Source of the DNA: Candidatus Thiodiazotropha sp. (ex Codakia rugifera)
GTDB lineage: Bacteria; Pseudomonadota; Gammaproteobacteria; Chromatiales; Chromatiaceae
NCBI GenBank assembly: GCA_025656675.1
Contig: JAHXHN010000001.1
Coordinates: forward strand, 124,001 to 188,000
Reading direction: 5' to 3'
Length of the DNA: 64,000 bases
In this document: positions 43,901 to 52,656 of the stretch, piece after piece
Numbering within the stretch: the first letter of the stretch is position 1
How the letters are laid out: every line of letters starts with the position of its first letter
Notes under the pieces: model-generated
The model's input: the letters and a program-made list of their open reading frames with translations, nothing else
What the model was told of the DNA's origin: nothing
Database searches by the model: none
Translations under genes and position numbers: made by a program

Positions 43901-44095
43901 GTTGCCGAAGGAGTGGAAAATCGCCAGCAACTGGATTTATTGAAAATCAGTCAGGATCATTGTAACGTGATCCAGGGTTTTCTGTTCTCTCCGGCGATAC
44001 CTGCCAGTGAGTTCACCACATTTGTTGCAGATTTTGAATATAACCGCTACTGCGATGAAAGGTACAGCCCTTTTCACAAGCGACTACATAATTGA
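40913..44095 (+). CDS. Membrane GGDEF-EAL protein with periplasmic sensor and two PAS domains
   Basis: 1060 residues: membrane segment (about 14-31), a large periplasmic Cache-like domain (about 35-325), a second segment (about 330-347), PAS (about 362-480), PAS (about 490-605), GGDEF (about 612-780), EAL (about 790-1040). The cyclase motif reads AGDEF (693-697), a variant often still active, with an RETD inhibitory site before it. The EAL domain is complete (AEALIRW at 820-826, FEITES, IDDFGTGYSS, VAEGVEN). It should make and/or break cyclic di-GMP in response to an outside signal. A 7-bp hairpin (40878-40901) lies where the ribosome binding site should be. Confidence 0.93.
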   Translation: MATRSLTTTYIRLAIPWVCGLFFFVFLIYLWRVDTILDQLRLRESLHVDLSSETLTKIFNEPISDILILSQNSEFSKWTKGTDNTHLERDLTQNFLSFSRFKKHYDQIRFLDHTGMERIRINTRSGEPQVASSSTLQNKSSRYYFHEAQHLDFNEIYISPLDLNKEHGEIEQPFKPTIRLATPVFNTNNERIGVLVINYQAEAMLQRYAALHVDTESKLMLLNSDGYWLYHPDQEKRWGFMLENNLTLANELPDEWQEIQEANYKQWETANGLITALSTLPFKEDIVRGTLTDQTRIITNIGYPWIIVSQISPDALQTVKSRITQNITIVTAPLLLLSLIFLYMIAYQRVQRTHQQSLIADSESRTRSILESIADGIVTVTTEGRILDANPAAEIILRSSEGQLQSHSFIDLPVSEQDRDTLQNHLRQSLQANREKGINKPYEFLASRGDNTRFLLQITISPVFLDEQQFNTISLRDVSEQRRTERELILAGEVFETATEGIVVTDSDMIIQRVNPAYCKLTGYLHDELIGQKPSLLRSQETDNSVYRLMWQKINNTDRWEGEITNRLKDGENRVFYISIFTIRDDNKNIVNYASVSRDITEEKENEERIRQHAYYDELTGLPNRTLFLERLQQAANRGGRYNERFALFFIDLDRFKSVNDSLGHDAGDLLLQLVSGRVANIIRETDTLARHAGDEFSLLLHDINRDDDLAVLAQKIVNTLEKPFDIMGREVHIGASIGIAEFPEDGKEADTLLRNADLAMYEAKHSGKNTYRFFSEELNATIEQHVRLEADLRRAIEREQFELYYQPLVDYRQCVVVGAEALIRWNHPTRGMISPGEFIPLSEETGLIRPLSEWVIRKGVEQLSSWRNTTLASLNLSVNLSAYRNRHAVDKDFIKQLLIESDTPPHKLIFEITESLIMENTAESLAWLLFMKNLGIRVAIDDFGTGYSSLSYLKRFPVDILKIDRAFIADMTVNSEDKALVLAIIAMAKSLNLKVVAEGVENRQQLDLLKISQDHCNVIQGFLFSPAIPASEFTTFVADFEYNRYCDERYSPFHKRLHN

Positions 44096-44339
44096 TTATC
44101 TAGCCTCAAGATAAGGTGTGGACTGTGTACCCAGACCCTACCATTCTGAAGGATACAGGAGTGGCGGGTGTGACCCTCTGCCACACTAGCGTGTCTCTAA
44201 TCAGAGGATTGATTCTTTGTTTCTGATTGTATATCACATCTTGGGTATATTGAGCTGTTGGCAAAGCAATCGGTGTGGCGGAGCCGCAGCCTACATACCC
44301 TGTAATTTAGAGAGGCCTACTTTAGATAAGTTTGATTGA

Positions 44340-44480
44340 TTTATCCGTATCATTGTAAAAGAACATCGTTTTGTGTTGATTGACAGCCATCATTACAAAG
44401 ACAAGCGACTCTATATGCACAGAAGATTCGATGGCATTAGAGGGTATGACCTGATCAAGTTACCATCGGGTACAGGATGA
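44340..44480 (+). pseudogene. Coding fragment of unknown family
   Basis: Between a TGA at 44337 and a TGA at 44478 the frame reads FIRIIVKEHRFVLIDSHHYK and then DKRLYMHRRFDGIRGYDLIK. The composition is protein-like (charged and aromatic residues, no bias of an untranslated region) but there is no start codon apart from an internal ATG. Family not recognised. Probably the C-terminal end of a degraded gene. Confidence 0.3.
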
Positions 44481-44494
44481 ATCCGGTTGAACGC

Positions 44495-44710
44495 CTAAAT
44501 AACAGATGTCCAGTGAGGTATAACGCAATGGGTTTTTCGAAGGACCCAGGAGGTGCAAGCTTTTACAGTGGAGCATGTATTCTCAGCAAAGCCAGCCAAC
44601 TCCTTTGACAGACCAGTCATCTCCTCAGCACTTCGAAGGGCTGTCTGAATTGCATCGCCCACTGTATGACTATTTTCACTGATCTCTTGAGCAACAACGC
44701 CAACCAGGAT
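44495..44710 (-). pseudogene. Fragment resembling the coiled coil of a chemotaxis receptor
   Basis: Frame without start, from after a TGA at 44711-44713 to a TAG at 44495-44497. It reads GVVAQEISENSHTVGDAIQT and continues ALRSAEEMTGLSKELAGFAE, a heptad-like sequence as in the C-terminal signalling coiled coil of methyl-accepting chemotaxis proteins. Nothing of the conserved hairpin tip is present. Likely a remnant of a deleted receptor gene; the assignment is by impression only. Confidence 0.35.
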
Positions 44711-45053
44711 TCATCACGTCAGTGTTTCCCAGAGGTCGGCAAAACCTTACTAGTCGGTATGGTAATACCCTTTAGCGGCAGATTGGTTTTCATTAGCAGT
44801 TCACACTTTTTATGACTGGATCGAGAAAAGCTCTTATCGGCTCATGCAGTCACAAAATTAATACACTGCCCCCTTACAAGGGAATTAAAGGCTTAAAAAA
44901 ACGATTTTGTAACCTGAATCACGTCTATTGGATGATCGGCATTCCTTAATCCCACCTCAAACGGCTTTGGTAGGGTAAAGAATGCGCCTATATAGCCGCT
45001 AGTTTCTGTAATAGGAATCCTTAAAAACAAAGATACAGCACTCAACAAATGCC

Positions 45054-45917
45054 ATGTACTCCCAGAGAATTGCAATATTACTTCTGCTATTCAGTCTACC
45101 ACTAGCGGCAGATCAGACACTTCTTGCCATTCCCACTTCACAGCCGCCTACCATAGACGGGATGGCTGACGAGCCAGTGTGGTCTGAAATCAAGCCAGTA
45201 ATAACCCGAGATGCTATTGCCGGTATCGATATCGAATTACGTGCCTGTTATGACAAACAGCATATCTACATGTTGGCGGTCTTTCCCGATGCCACTGAAA
45301 ACCGTGATCACAAGCCGCTGCAATGGAATCCGGAAATAGAACTCTACGGAAAAGGGCCCCAGCGTGAAGATACCATTGTATTAAAATGGGCCATCTCACC
45401 CCGGGAGACTGATTTGAGCCTCAGCGCCAACACCCCTTACAAAGCTGACATCTGGTATTGGAAATCCGCACGCACCGATCCAGTCGGCTATGCCGATGAT
45501 AAATTCCAAGTCTATTCAGCTAAGAAGATAGCCAAGTCTCTGCCGCTGCTGTCAAAAAACGGATCAAGATTCTACCTGATCCGGCGAGGTGACAGTGGCA
45601 ATTCGGCTTTTCAAAATCGTATGCTGGTGGAGTATACCGGTGACCAGACCCATGCCTACAATATTCAGAAGCCTGGTGGAAGCCGTTCAGATATCCTTGC
45701 TAAAGGAGTCTGGGCTGAGGGCGTCTGGCGGGTTGAGTTCATGCGCAAACTCGATACCGGTCATGGAGATGATGTCATCTTCAAACCTGGCGAGGTGTAT
45801 CAATTTGGTGTTTCCCGCTTCGAGATTGCCGGTCGCGACCCAGATCCCAAGATAGAGATACCCCTGTTCGGTAGCGGTGAGATTGGCGAAAGTCTGAAAC
45901 TGGGCTTTAGCGAGTGA
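45054..45917 (+). CDS. Periplasmic ethylbenzene-dehydrogenase-like (haem-binding type) protein
   Basis: 287 residues with a signal peptide (about 1-19, cleavage after LPLAA). The mature part starts with PTIDGMADEPVWSEIKPV, the opening of the EB_dh / CBM9-like fold found in the haem b gamma subunit of ethylbenzene dehydrogenase and in many c-type electron-transfer or sensor proteins. Further typical pieces are RACYDKQHIYMLAVFPD, DIWYWKSARTDPVGYADD and EGVWRVEFMRKLDTG. No molybdoenzyme partner is near; instead a hybrid kinase follows after four bases. It may bind haem or a ligand and inform that kinase. Function inferred from family only. Confidence 0.75.
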   Translation: MYSQRIAILLLLFSLPLAADQTLLAIPTSQPPTIDGMADEPVWSEIKPVITRDAIAGIDIELRACYDKQHIYMLAVFPDATENRDHKPLQWNPEIELYGKGPQREDTIVLKWAISPRETDLSLSANTPYKADIWYWKSARTDPVGYADDKFQVYSAKKIAKSLPLLSKNGSRFYLIRRGDSGNSAFQNRMLVEYTGDQTHAYNIQKPGGSRSDILAKGVWAEGVWRVEFMRKLDTGHGDDVIFKPGEVYQFGVSRFEIAGRDPDPKIEIPLFGSGEIGESLKLGFSE

Positions 45918-45921
45918 ATAG

Positions 45922-48900
45922 ATGATCATCGCTCCCTCTATCAAAGTACTGTTTCGTATCAGTGCCTTGAGTCTACTATCCATTCTACTGATCGTTATCA
46001 CTCTCGGTCAGAGTCTTATCCAGGAAATCCAGGACAACAGCCAGATAATGAGTGAAATCCGAGGTACATCCTTACGTGACATTACGCGTATCGCTGCCAT
46101 CGTCAACCGGAGTGAACGGGATTTTCAACTCTATACTCAGCAATCCGGACTCCAGGCTGGCAGCAGCAATCGCATCCTTGAGCATTTTAAACAGGTATTG
46201 AACAGCGTCGATGCACAACATCGTCAACCGGTCGACGCAGCCTATCTACGCTTAAGCAGTGTCCTGACAGGCAGTGCGGATGATTCAGTCACTGATGATC
46301 TTTTGGATGACCCCCTTCAACAAAAGCTTCAGCTGGTTGATGAATTACGCGTCCTGTCGCAGAAGCTACCTCCAGCCACTACAACAATTGGAAATCAAAC
46401 AGACACACAGTCCGTCTTACTGCAATTACTGCTTGAAATAGAGTCCCAGCTGATTGCTGAACACGAAACAGTATTACTGGAATACAATGAAATCTCATCT
46501 CCACTACAACAGGCCCAATCCGATCTTAAGCAATTAACTGAAGTATTCTCAGACCTCCCTGTCTATGTACTGCAGAAAGACAACACGGTATACAAAAAGA
46601 TTAGCACAATGCTGAACAACGTCTCATTCAATCTGAGGCGTTTCCGCGCTGCAATCCATCAATATCAGGAAGAGCATGAGATGATGGATCCATCTGGCTC
46701 CTATATGCTCAGCATTCTGGAACAGCTGGTACCGATCAAGTCCCATCTATTGGAGGATTTGCAAACGACGGAAAGACTCATCGTAAACCACTTCAACCAA
46801 CAGCAAGTATTTGTTGGACTGGAGATTCAACAAAAACGCAGACTCTTTATCTTAATCAGTATATTGGGTGTGCTGATCACCATAGCCACCCAAATTGGGG
46901 TCTCTCGTGCCATATCCAAACCTATTAAACAGATTAAGGATGGCGTGGCCACCTTTTCCAACGGTGATCTCGACTACCGTATACCCGATATTACTCAGCA
47001 GGAATTCAAATCCCTGGTCAGCGGTATCAATGATATGGCAGAAAATCTGCAACAACGATCCGCTGAAGTCGAAGCAAATGTACAGTTAATAGACAGATCC
47101 AACAAAAAACTGTTCCAACTCAATCTTGATTTGGAGAAAAAGGTTGAAGAGCGCACACACGAACTGATGATAGCAGCCCAAAAATCAGAGCGGGCAAGCA
47201 AAGCAAAATCAGAGTTCCTTGCCACAATGAGTCATGAAATACGTACCCCGATGAACTCAATTATCGGTATGACGCACCTTGCCCTACTAGCCAATAACAT
47301 GGACCCAAAACAGCGACGATACATGGAAAAGGTACGTCAGTCTTCACAATCATTGCTGAATATCATCAACGACATCCTCGACTTTTCCCGAATCGAAGCT
47401 GGCAGTTTCGAACTTGAGCAAACCTCCTTTTCCATCGAATCGATATTTGACAATCTCAGTAATCTGGTTGGTCAAAAGGCAGCAGAAAAGCAGTTGGAGT
47501 TCATCTTCGATATTGACCGACGAATACCTCCGCTGATGTTAGGTGACCCTGTCAAGCTACAACAGATTCTTGTCAATCTTGGGGGTAATGCAGTCAAATT
47601 CACAGCACAGGGTGAAATTGTCGTCAAAGCAGAGGTATTAGAGCAGCACCATAATCAGATTCAACTTGGCTTCTCCATCACCGATACTGGTATCGGGATC
47701 GAAACCGAACAATTAGATCGTCTTTTCCAAGCCTTTACCCAGGCCGATGGATCGATTACCCGTCGTTATGGCGGGAGTGGCTTAGGCTTGGCGATCTCAC
47801 AACGATTAGTAAAGGCCATGGGTGGTGAGCTGCAAGCCGAAAGCTCTCCCGGGAAGGGCAGTCGATTCTCTTTTACCGTAACTCTAGCCAAAGATGAATC
47901 CGCCAATACTCTCCCCCAAACCCAACCCAATGTACTGTTAGACTTACCTGTTTTAGTGGTTGATGACAATAATAGTGCACGACAAATACAACAGGAGATG
48001 ATGGAGTCGATAGGATTCCATACCAAAACCTGCAATAGCGGTGGCGCTGCACTTATTGAATTACTTAAGGCACAAGCGCAAAACAAGCCTTTCGGTCTGG
48101 TCTTACTCGACTGGAAGATGCCGGGAATGGATGGTCTGGAGGTACTTGAAGCCATTCATAAAGAGCCGACACTGACTCATCGTCCAAAAGTCATCATGCT
48201 CACCGCATATGGGGCAAGTGATTTAATGAGCCAATGCCAAGCCATAAAGCCTGACCAAGTACTTGCAAAGCCACTGAGTCCATCCGCACTCATAGATGGT
48301 ATCAGCCACCTGCACGATTACAAGATAAAACAGGACGGGATTGGTAAAGTATCGCTACCTGAAAATCAAGAGGAACTGCTGAAACTACAGGGAGCACAAG
48401 TGCTGCTGGTGGAAGACAATCCCTTGAACAGGGAAGTGGCTTGGGAACTGTTGACGAATATCGGCATTAAGGTCCAAGTCGCAAAAAATGGAGCAGAAGC
48501 GCTGAAGATGCTGGAAACCAAAACAGTCGACGCGATCCTGATGGACGTACAAATGCCGGTCATGGATGGTTATACCGCAACCCGGATTATCCGCAGCCAG
48601 GAGGAGATGGGAAAGGATAGGTTACCGATTATCGCGATGACCGCCAATGCCATGTCGAGCGACCGCGAGATGTCTTTGGAGGTGGGGATGAATGATCACA
48701 TCGCCAAACCGATCAAAGTGGATGAACTCTACAATACACTGCTCAAATATATTCCTGCTGTCCGTAAGGAATCAGTTAAGACACTAGAAGATACAGAGCC
48801 AGATGGGACATCCCTGTTCATTGACAGAGTAGCAGGGCTGGTCGTCTGTAATGGCAATGAGGCACTCTACGAGCGCATACTGAAACGTTTTCTCTCCTCT

Positions 48901-49437
48901 GAGGCTTCTTTTCCTGAGCGCTTTCAAAATGCCTTGGGTGAGGACGACATCACCACTGCCACCCGGCATGCCCACTCGCTCAAAAGCTCAGCGGGGAGTA
49001 TTGGCGCACACCACCTCCAACAGACAGCCCTGGCACTGGAAACGGCTTGTCGTGAACAAACAGGTAAAGCACAACTGCTCACGCTATTACAAACAGTTGA
49101 ACACTGTCTCACCCCAGTCATAAACGAACTCATGGACAGCAAAGCTATACCGGCATCCATTGATACCGATATGCCAGATATGAAAGTAATAACGCCATTG
49201 CTGGACCAATTGGAATTATTGCTGCGTAACGATGACACCGCTGTAGTCGATGTCATGGATGCGCTGAGTGAAAAGTTGAAAAACTCGCCACTTAAGGATG
49301 CCTGGATGGGATTGAGTATGGCGGTGGATGATTACGACTTTCAACTGGCACTCACTGAGCTGAGGGACCTCTCTTTTGCTCTGGGTGTCAGTCAAGAGAT
49401 GACGAATGTCGAGGAAGGAATTGATGCGTCAACCTGA
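45922..49437 (+). CDS. Hybrid sensor histidine kinase with two receivers and HPt
   Basis: 1171 residues: membrane segment (about 8-29), periplasmic helical sensor (30-305), membrane segment (about 309-328), HAMP (330-383), coiled coil, HisKA with [14 protein letters not shown] (His438), HATPase (N-box Asn556, [16 protein letters not shown]), receiver 1 (Asp730 in [11 protein letters not shown]), receiver 2 (Asp875 in [11 protein letters not shown]) and HPt (His1018 in [13 protein letters not shown]). All phosphorelay residues are present, so this is an unorthodox BarA-like kinase. It sits between the EB_dh-like gene (four-base gap) and the HD-GYP regulator (14-base overlap). Confidence 0.93.
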   Translation: MIIAPSIKVLFRISALSLLSILLIVITLGQSLIQEIQDNSQIMSEIRGTSLRDITRIAAIVNRSERDFQLYTQQSGLQAGSSNRILEHFKQVLNSVDAQHRQPVDAAYLRLSSVLTGSADDSVTDDLLDDPLQQKLQLVDELRVLSQKLPPATTTIGNQTDTQSVLLQLLLEIESQLIAEHETVLLEYNEISSPLQQAQSDLKQLTEVFSDLPVYVLQKDNTVYKKISTMLNNVSFNLRRFRAAIHQYQEEHEMMDPSGSYMLSILEQLVPIKSHLLEDLQTTERLIVNHFNQQQVFVGLEIQQKRRLFILISILGVLITIATQIGVSRAISKPIKQIKDGVATFSNGDLDYRIPDITQQEFKSLVSGINDMAENLQQRSAEVEANVQLIDRSNKKLFQLNLDLEKKVEERTHELMIAAQKSERASKAKSEFLATMSHEIRTPMNSIIGMTHLALLANNMDPKQRRYMEKVRQSSQSLLNIINDILDFSRIEAGSFELEQTSFSIESIFDNLSNLVGQKAAEKQLEFIFDIDRRIPPLMLGDPVKLQQILVNLGGNAVKFTAQGEIVVKAEVLEQHHNQIQLGFSITDTGIGIETEQLDRLFQAFTQADGSITRRYGGSGLGLAISQRLVKAMGGELQAESSPGKGSRFSFTVTLAKDESANTLPQTQPNVLLDLPVLVVDDNNSARQIQQEMMESIGFHTKTCNSGGAALIELLKAQAQNKPFGLVLLDWKMPGMDGLEVLEAIHKEPTLTHRPKVIMLTAYGASDLMSQCQAIKPDQVLAKPLSPSALIDGISHLHDYKIKQDGIGKVSLPENQEELLKLQGAQVLLVEDNPLNREVAWELLTNIGIKVQVAKNGAEALKMLETKTVDAILMDVQMPVMDGYTATRIIRSQEEMGKDRLPIIAMTANAMSSDREMSLEVGMNDHIAKPIKVDELYNTLLKYIPAVRKESVKTLEDTEPDGTSLFIDRVAGLVVCNGNEALYERILKRFLSSEASFPERFQNALGEDDITTATRHAHSLKSSAGSIGAHHLQQTALALETACREQTGKAQLLTLLQTVEHCLTPVINELMDSKAIPASIDTDMPDMKVITPLLDQLELLLRNDDTAVVDVMDALSEKLKNSPLKDAWMGLSMAVDDYDFQLALTELRDLSFALGVSQEMTNVEEGIDAST

Positions 49438-50545
49438 AAACAAGCCCACGATTCTTATCGTGGATGACACAGCCGGTAACATTGAAGTACTCAGCAGTAC
49501 CCTGCGACCTGAATATCATGTGCGCGCAGCTAAAAATGGTATACGGGCTTTGGCCATCGCACAGGAAACTCCACCACCCGATCTGATTCTACTGGACATC
49601 ATGATGCCTGAGATGGATGGCTATGAAACCTGCAAACGGTTAAAAAATGATGCCAACACGGCCCAGATTCCCGTTATTTTTATTACTGCACTGTCAGATG
49701 AAGGGGATGAGGAGAAGGGACTCGCGTTAGGTGCAGTCGACTATATCGCTAAACCATTTAAGCCGGTCCTGGTTCAGGCGCGTGTACATAATCAGCTTGA
49801 ACTGAAGCATCATCGGGATCATCTGGAAGTCTTGGTGCATGAACGTACACAGGAATTAATGCTAACCCAGGAAGCGACAATAGAAGCGATGGGTGCTCTG
49901 GCGGAATACCGTGATCCAGAAACCGGCGGGCATATCAAGCGTACTCAAAACTATATGAAACTGTTGGCCGAGAAGCTCAAAGATCATGCCCGATTCAGTG
50001 ACTATCTCGATAACGAGACCGTCCACCTGCTCTATCTTTCCGCACCCCTTCACGATATCGGCAAAGTCGGTATCAGTGACAGCATACTCTGCAAACCGGC
50101 CAAGCTCACCGACCAGGAATTTAACAAAATGAAAGAGCACACCCTGTTTGGTCGCAATACCCTATTGGTTGCAGAAAAGAAACTGGGTGGCAACTCCTTC
50201 CTTGGCTTTGCCCGGGAGATCGCTGAATCACATCATGAGCGTTGGGATGGCAAGGGGTATCCTCATGGCATTGCCGGTGAGGCAATACCCATTTGCGGTC
50301 GCCTGATGGCGGTTGCCGATGTATACGATGCACTGATAAGTAAACGCGTCTATAAACCCCCATTCCCTCATACCAAAGCGGTTGAAATCATTCTGCAGGG
50401 TAGGGGCACCCAGTTCGATCCGGATGTCACTGATGCCTTTGAGGCCTGTTCGGATCAATTCCTGCAGATTGCATTGAAATATGCCGATCATCCGGAAGAG
50501 ATTGCCACCCTCTCTGAGAAAAGTCGCTCAACAAAGGATGAGTGA
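49424..50545 (+). CDS. Response regulator with HD-GYP cyclic di-GMP phosphodiesterase domain
   Basis: 373 residues from the ATG at 49424, which has GAGGAAGGAATTG in front; an ATG at 49406 gives six extra residues. The receiver (about 9-125) has Asp58 in [11 protein letters not shown] and the conserved lysine (AKPFKP). The HD-GYP domain (about 150-350) has HDIGK (His210-Asp211) and [11 protein letters not shown] (from 270), the full catalytic set. It should hydrolyse cyclic di-GMP when phosphorylated, most likely by the kinase whose gene it overlaps. Confidence 0.95.
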   Translation: MRQPENKPTILIVDDTAGNIEVLSSTLRPEYHVRAAKNGIRALAIAQETPPPDLILLDIMMPEMDGYETCKRLKNDANTAQIPVIFITALSDEGDEEKGLALGAVDYIAKPFKPVLVQARVHNQLELKHHRDHLEVLVHERTQELMLTQEATIEAMGALAEYRDPETGGHIKRTQNYMKLLAEKLKDHARFSDYLDNETVHLLYLSAPLHDIGKVGISDSILCKPAKLTDQEFNKMKEHTLFGRNTLLVAEKKLGGNSFLGFAREIAESHHERWDGKGYPHGIAGEAIPICGRLMAVADVYDALISKRVYKPPFPHTKAVEIILQGRGTQFDPDVTDAFEACSDQFLQIALKYADHPEEIATLSEKSRSTKDE

Positions 50546-50607
50546 ATACAGAGAAAGATAATAGCCATTAGTGCTCCATACTGAAGCCATTAAATCTTTA
50601 AGTGTAG

Positions 50608-50630
50608 CCAGGGTTTCCTGGACATTTTTA
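50608..50630 (+). terminator. Weak terminator-like hairpin after the HD-GYP gene
   Basis: CCAGG / CCTGG (50608-50612 with 50617-50621) around GTTT, then ACATTTTTA. The stem is only five pairs. It ends about ten bases before the next start codon and may also reduce access of ribosomes there. Confidence 0.3.
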
Positions 50631-50638
50631 TACCGGAA

Positions 50639-52594
50639 ATGAACATCAATAACAGCAGACTGAAAGCGATATTCCCACAACAACTCGATCTGTTGTTCCG
50701 GAGTGGCATTCCTGCCAATCTATCAGTGATTATCATATCGATAGTTGTGGCATTGATTCTCTGGGACAAGGTACCACCCAAGGTTGCGGCAATTTGGCTT
50801 GCCTATATGATCATCACAGTCGGATTTCGTTTACTGCTGATCAGCTTACGACGTCAACATAAGTGGTTAGCTGCTGATCATCCGAATTGGATGCTTCTCT
50901 ACACGCTAGCGACAGGCATGACCGGTATCGGTTGGGCGATGCTGCTGCTTCCACTCTACCCGCAGGAGACAGTCTATCAAGCTTTCGTCCTTATCGTTAT
51001 CGCCGGTGTAATCTCAGCTGGCAGTGGCGTATTGGCAATATTTATGGAAGCAGTCTATGCCTACAGTCTGCCCGCACCAATTGCACTCGCTATACGCTAT
51101 CTGTTTGTCGATCTGGATTTCCCGGACGGGTTACTGCTTGGTGTCTTGGCCTACACCCTGATGATGATGATGATTGCTCGTTATACCCACCGATCGCTTG
51201 TCGAAAGCCTGGCCCTGAGATTTGAAAACCTGGATCTGATTGAAAAATTGCAGAAGGCATCCGATGAGATGGAACGTCTTAACTTAGGACTCAGGCAGGA
51301 GATCAGTGAACGCTCAAGTATTCAGACAGAGCTGGAGAGACATCGCTATCACCTGGAGGAGTTGGTTGAGGAGAAGACCCGGGAGCTTACTCAGGCAAAA
51401 GAGACCGCTGAATCAGCCAACCGTGCCAAGTCGCAATTCCTGGCCAAGATGTCTCACGAGATCAGGACACCGATGAACGGTGTTCTTGGGATGACCGAGC
51501 TGTTACTCAATAGCGAACTCGGCCAAACCCAGAAGCGCTATGCGGAGATCATACAAAGCTCCGGAAAATCGTTGCTGGAACTCATTACAGATCTACTGGA
51601 CATGTCAAAGATTGAAGCGGGAAAGATGCGTTTGATAGAGAGTGATTTCGATTTATCCGACCTGATGGATGAACTACACCACCTGTTTCTTTCCCAGGGC
51701 GCATTGAAGGGACTGCACATAGAACACAGTGTCGATAAAAAAATTCCCACTCACATTCTTGGAGACAGCGCCCGTGTGCGGCAAGTACTGATCAATCTGA
51801 TTGGTAACGCCATAAAATTCACAGACCAGGGGTCTGTCATTTTTCGTGCAATACAGACACATAAGCCAACACCGAATGGATGTCGAATCCGATTTGAGAT
51901 CGAAGATACAGGTCAAGGCATTCCGGTTGGTGAAGACGAATCCATTTTTGACTACTTTTCACAAGCATCAAACGAGTTTGATCAAGGTAGTGGTGGCCAT
52001 GGTTTGGGGCTGACCATCAGCAAGGAGCTGATTGCCTTGATGGGTGGTGAAATAGGTCTTTCTAAGGGGAGCGAGGGCGGTACGCTCTTCTGGTTCGAAA
52101 TCCCATTTCAATTGACAGATAAAAAAATCATTACCCACCTTTCAAAGCTTGAAACCGATATTAATGAACCACTGCCTCAATTGGGAGGAAAGGTGTTGCT
52201 GGCGGAGGATAATCCGATCAATATCGAGCTTGCCACCGCTATGCTTGATAGTCTTGGCTGTTATTACAGGGTTGCGGAAAATGGCATGGAAACCCTTGAT
52301 CTCTTACAGACAGAGGATTTCGATCTGTTGTTACTCGATTGCGAAATGCCCGTTCTCGACGGTTATCAAACTGCCAGCCGGATTCGGCAGCAAGAGCAGG
52401 CACTCAACAATGGTTCACACTTACCCATCATTGCATGCACAGCTTTCGTTTCTGAAGAAAACCCGATTCGCTGTAAAGAAGCCGGTATGGATGACTTTAT
52501 CGGTAAACCCTATGAAATCAGAAAAGTCGCCTTGATTTTAATGAACTGGTTAACTAAGAAAACTGAATCTTCATTTCTAGGGGAGCCGTCATGA
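50639..52594 (+). CDS. Hybrid sensor histidine kinase with multi-span membrane sensor
   Basis: 651 residues. Five or six membrane segments fill about 25-180 with almost no periplasmic loops, so the signal is probably sensed in the membrane. Then a coiled coil, HisKA with [17 protein letters not shown] (His273), HATPase ([27 protein letters not shown]) and one receiver (Asp567 in [19 protein letters not shown]). There is no HPt domain and no output domain, so the phosphate must pass to a separate HPt, or the receiver acts as a brake. The start has only GGAA near it. Confidence 0.92.
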   Translation: MNINNSRLKAIFPQQLDLLFRSGIPANLSVIIISIVVALILWDKVPPKVAAIWLAYMIITVGFRLLLISLRRQHKWLAADHPNWMLLYTLATGMTGIGWAMLLLPLYPQETVYQAFVLIVIAGVISAGSGVLAIFMEAVYAYSLPAPIALAIRYLFVDLDFPDGLLLGVLAYTLMMMMIARYTHRSLVESLALRFENLDLIEKLQKASDEMERLNLGLRQEISERSSIQTELERHRYHLEELVEEKTRELTQAKETAESANRAKSQFLAKMSHEIRTPMNGVLGMTELLLNSELGQTQKRYAEIIQSSGKSLLELITDLLDMSKIEAGKMRLIESDFDLSDLMDELHHLFLSQGALKGLHIEHSVDKKIPTHILGDSARVRQVLINLIGNAIKFTDQGSVIFRAIQTHKPTPNGCRIRFEIEDTGQGIPVGEDESIFDYFSQASNEFDQGSGGHGLGLTISKELIALMGGEIGLSKGSEGGTLFWFEIPFQLTDKKIITHLSKLETDINEPLPQLGGKVLLAEDNPINIELATAMLDSLGCYYRVAENGMETLDLLQTEDFDLLLLDCEMPVLDGYQTASRIRQQEQALNNGSHLPIIACTAFVSEENPIRCKEAGMDDFIGKPYEIRKVALILMNWLTKKTESSFLGEPS

Positions 52595-52656
52595 CGGCCC
52601 GACAAACCATCTGATAGTCACACACCACTTATATCTGTCATTAAACACGCCAGAAT

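Larger units (their letters stand above)
44096..45053. other. 958-base region without an intact gene, containing eroded coding fragments
   Basis: No complete gene is visible. The part 44096-44339 shows nothing recognisable. Three stretches look like fragments of former genes: 44340-44480 (plus), 44495-44710 (minus) and about 44893-45030 (minus; reads LFLRIPITETSGYIGAFFTL then PFEVGLRNADHPIDVIQV and stops). The last could be the end of a lost gene or a small gene with a doubtful start. No terminal inverted repeats or transposase were seen. Confidence 0.5.

Noticed and set aside
44893-45075. 60-codon minus-strand frame as a small gene
   Set aside because: Only the C-terminal part looks like protein; the N-terminus overlaps the start of the EB_dh-like gene antisense and has no ribosome binding site. 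Treated as a possible remnant.
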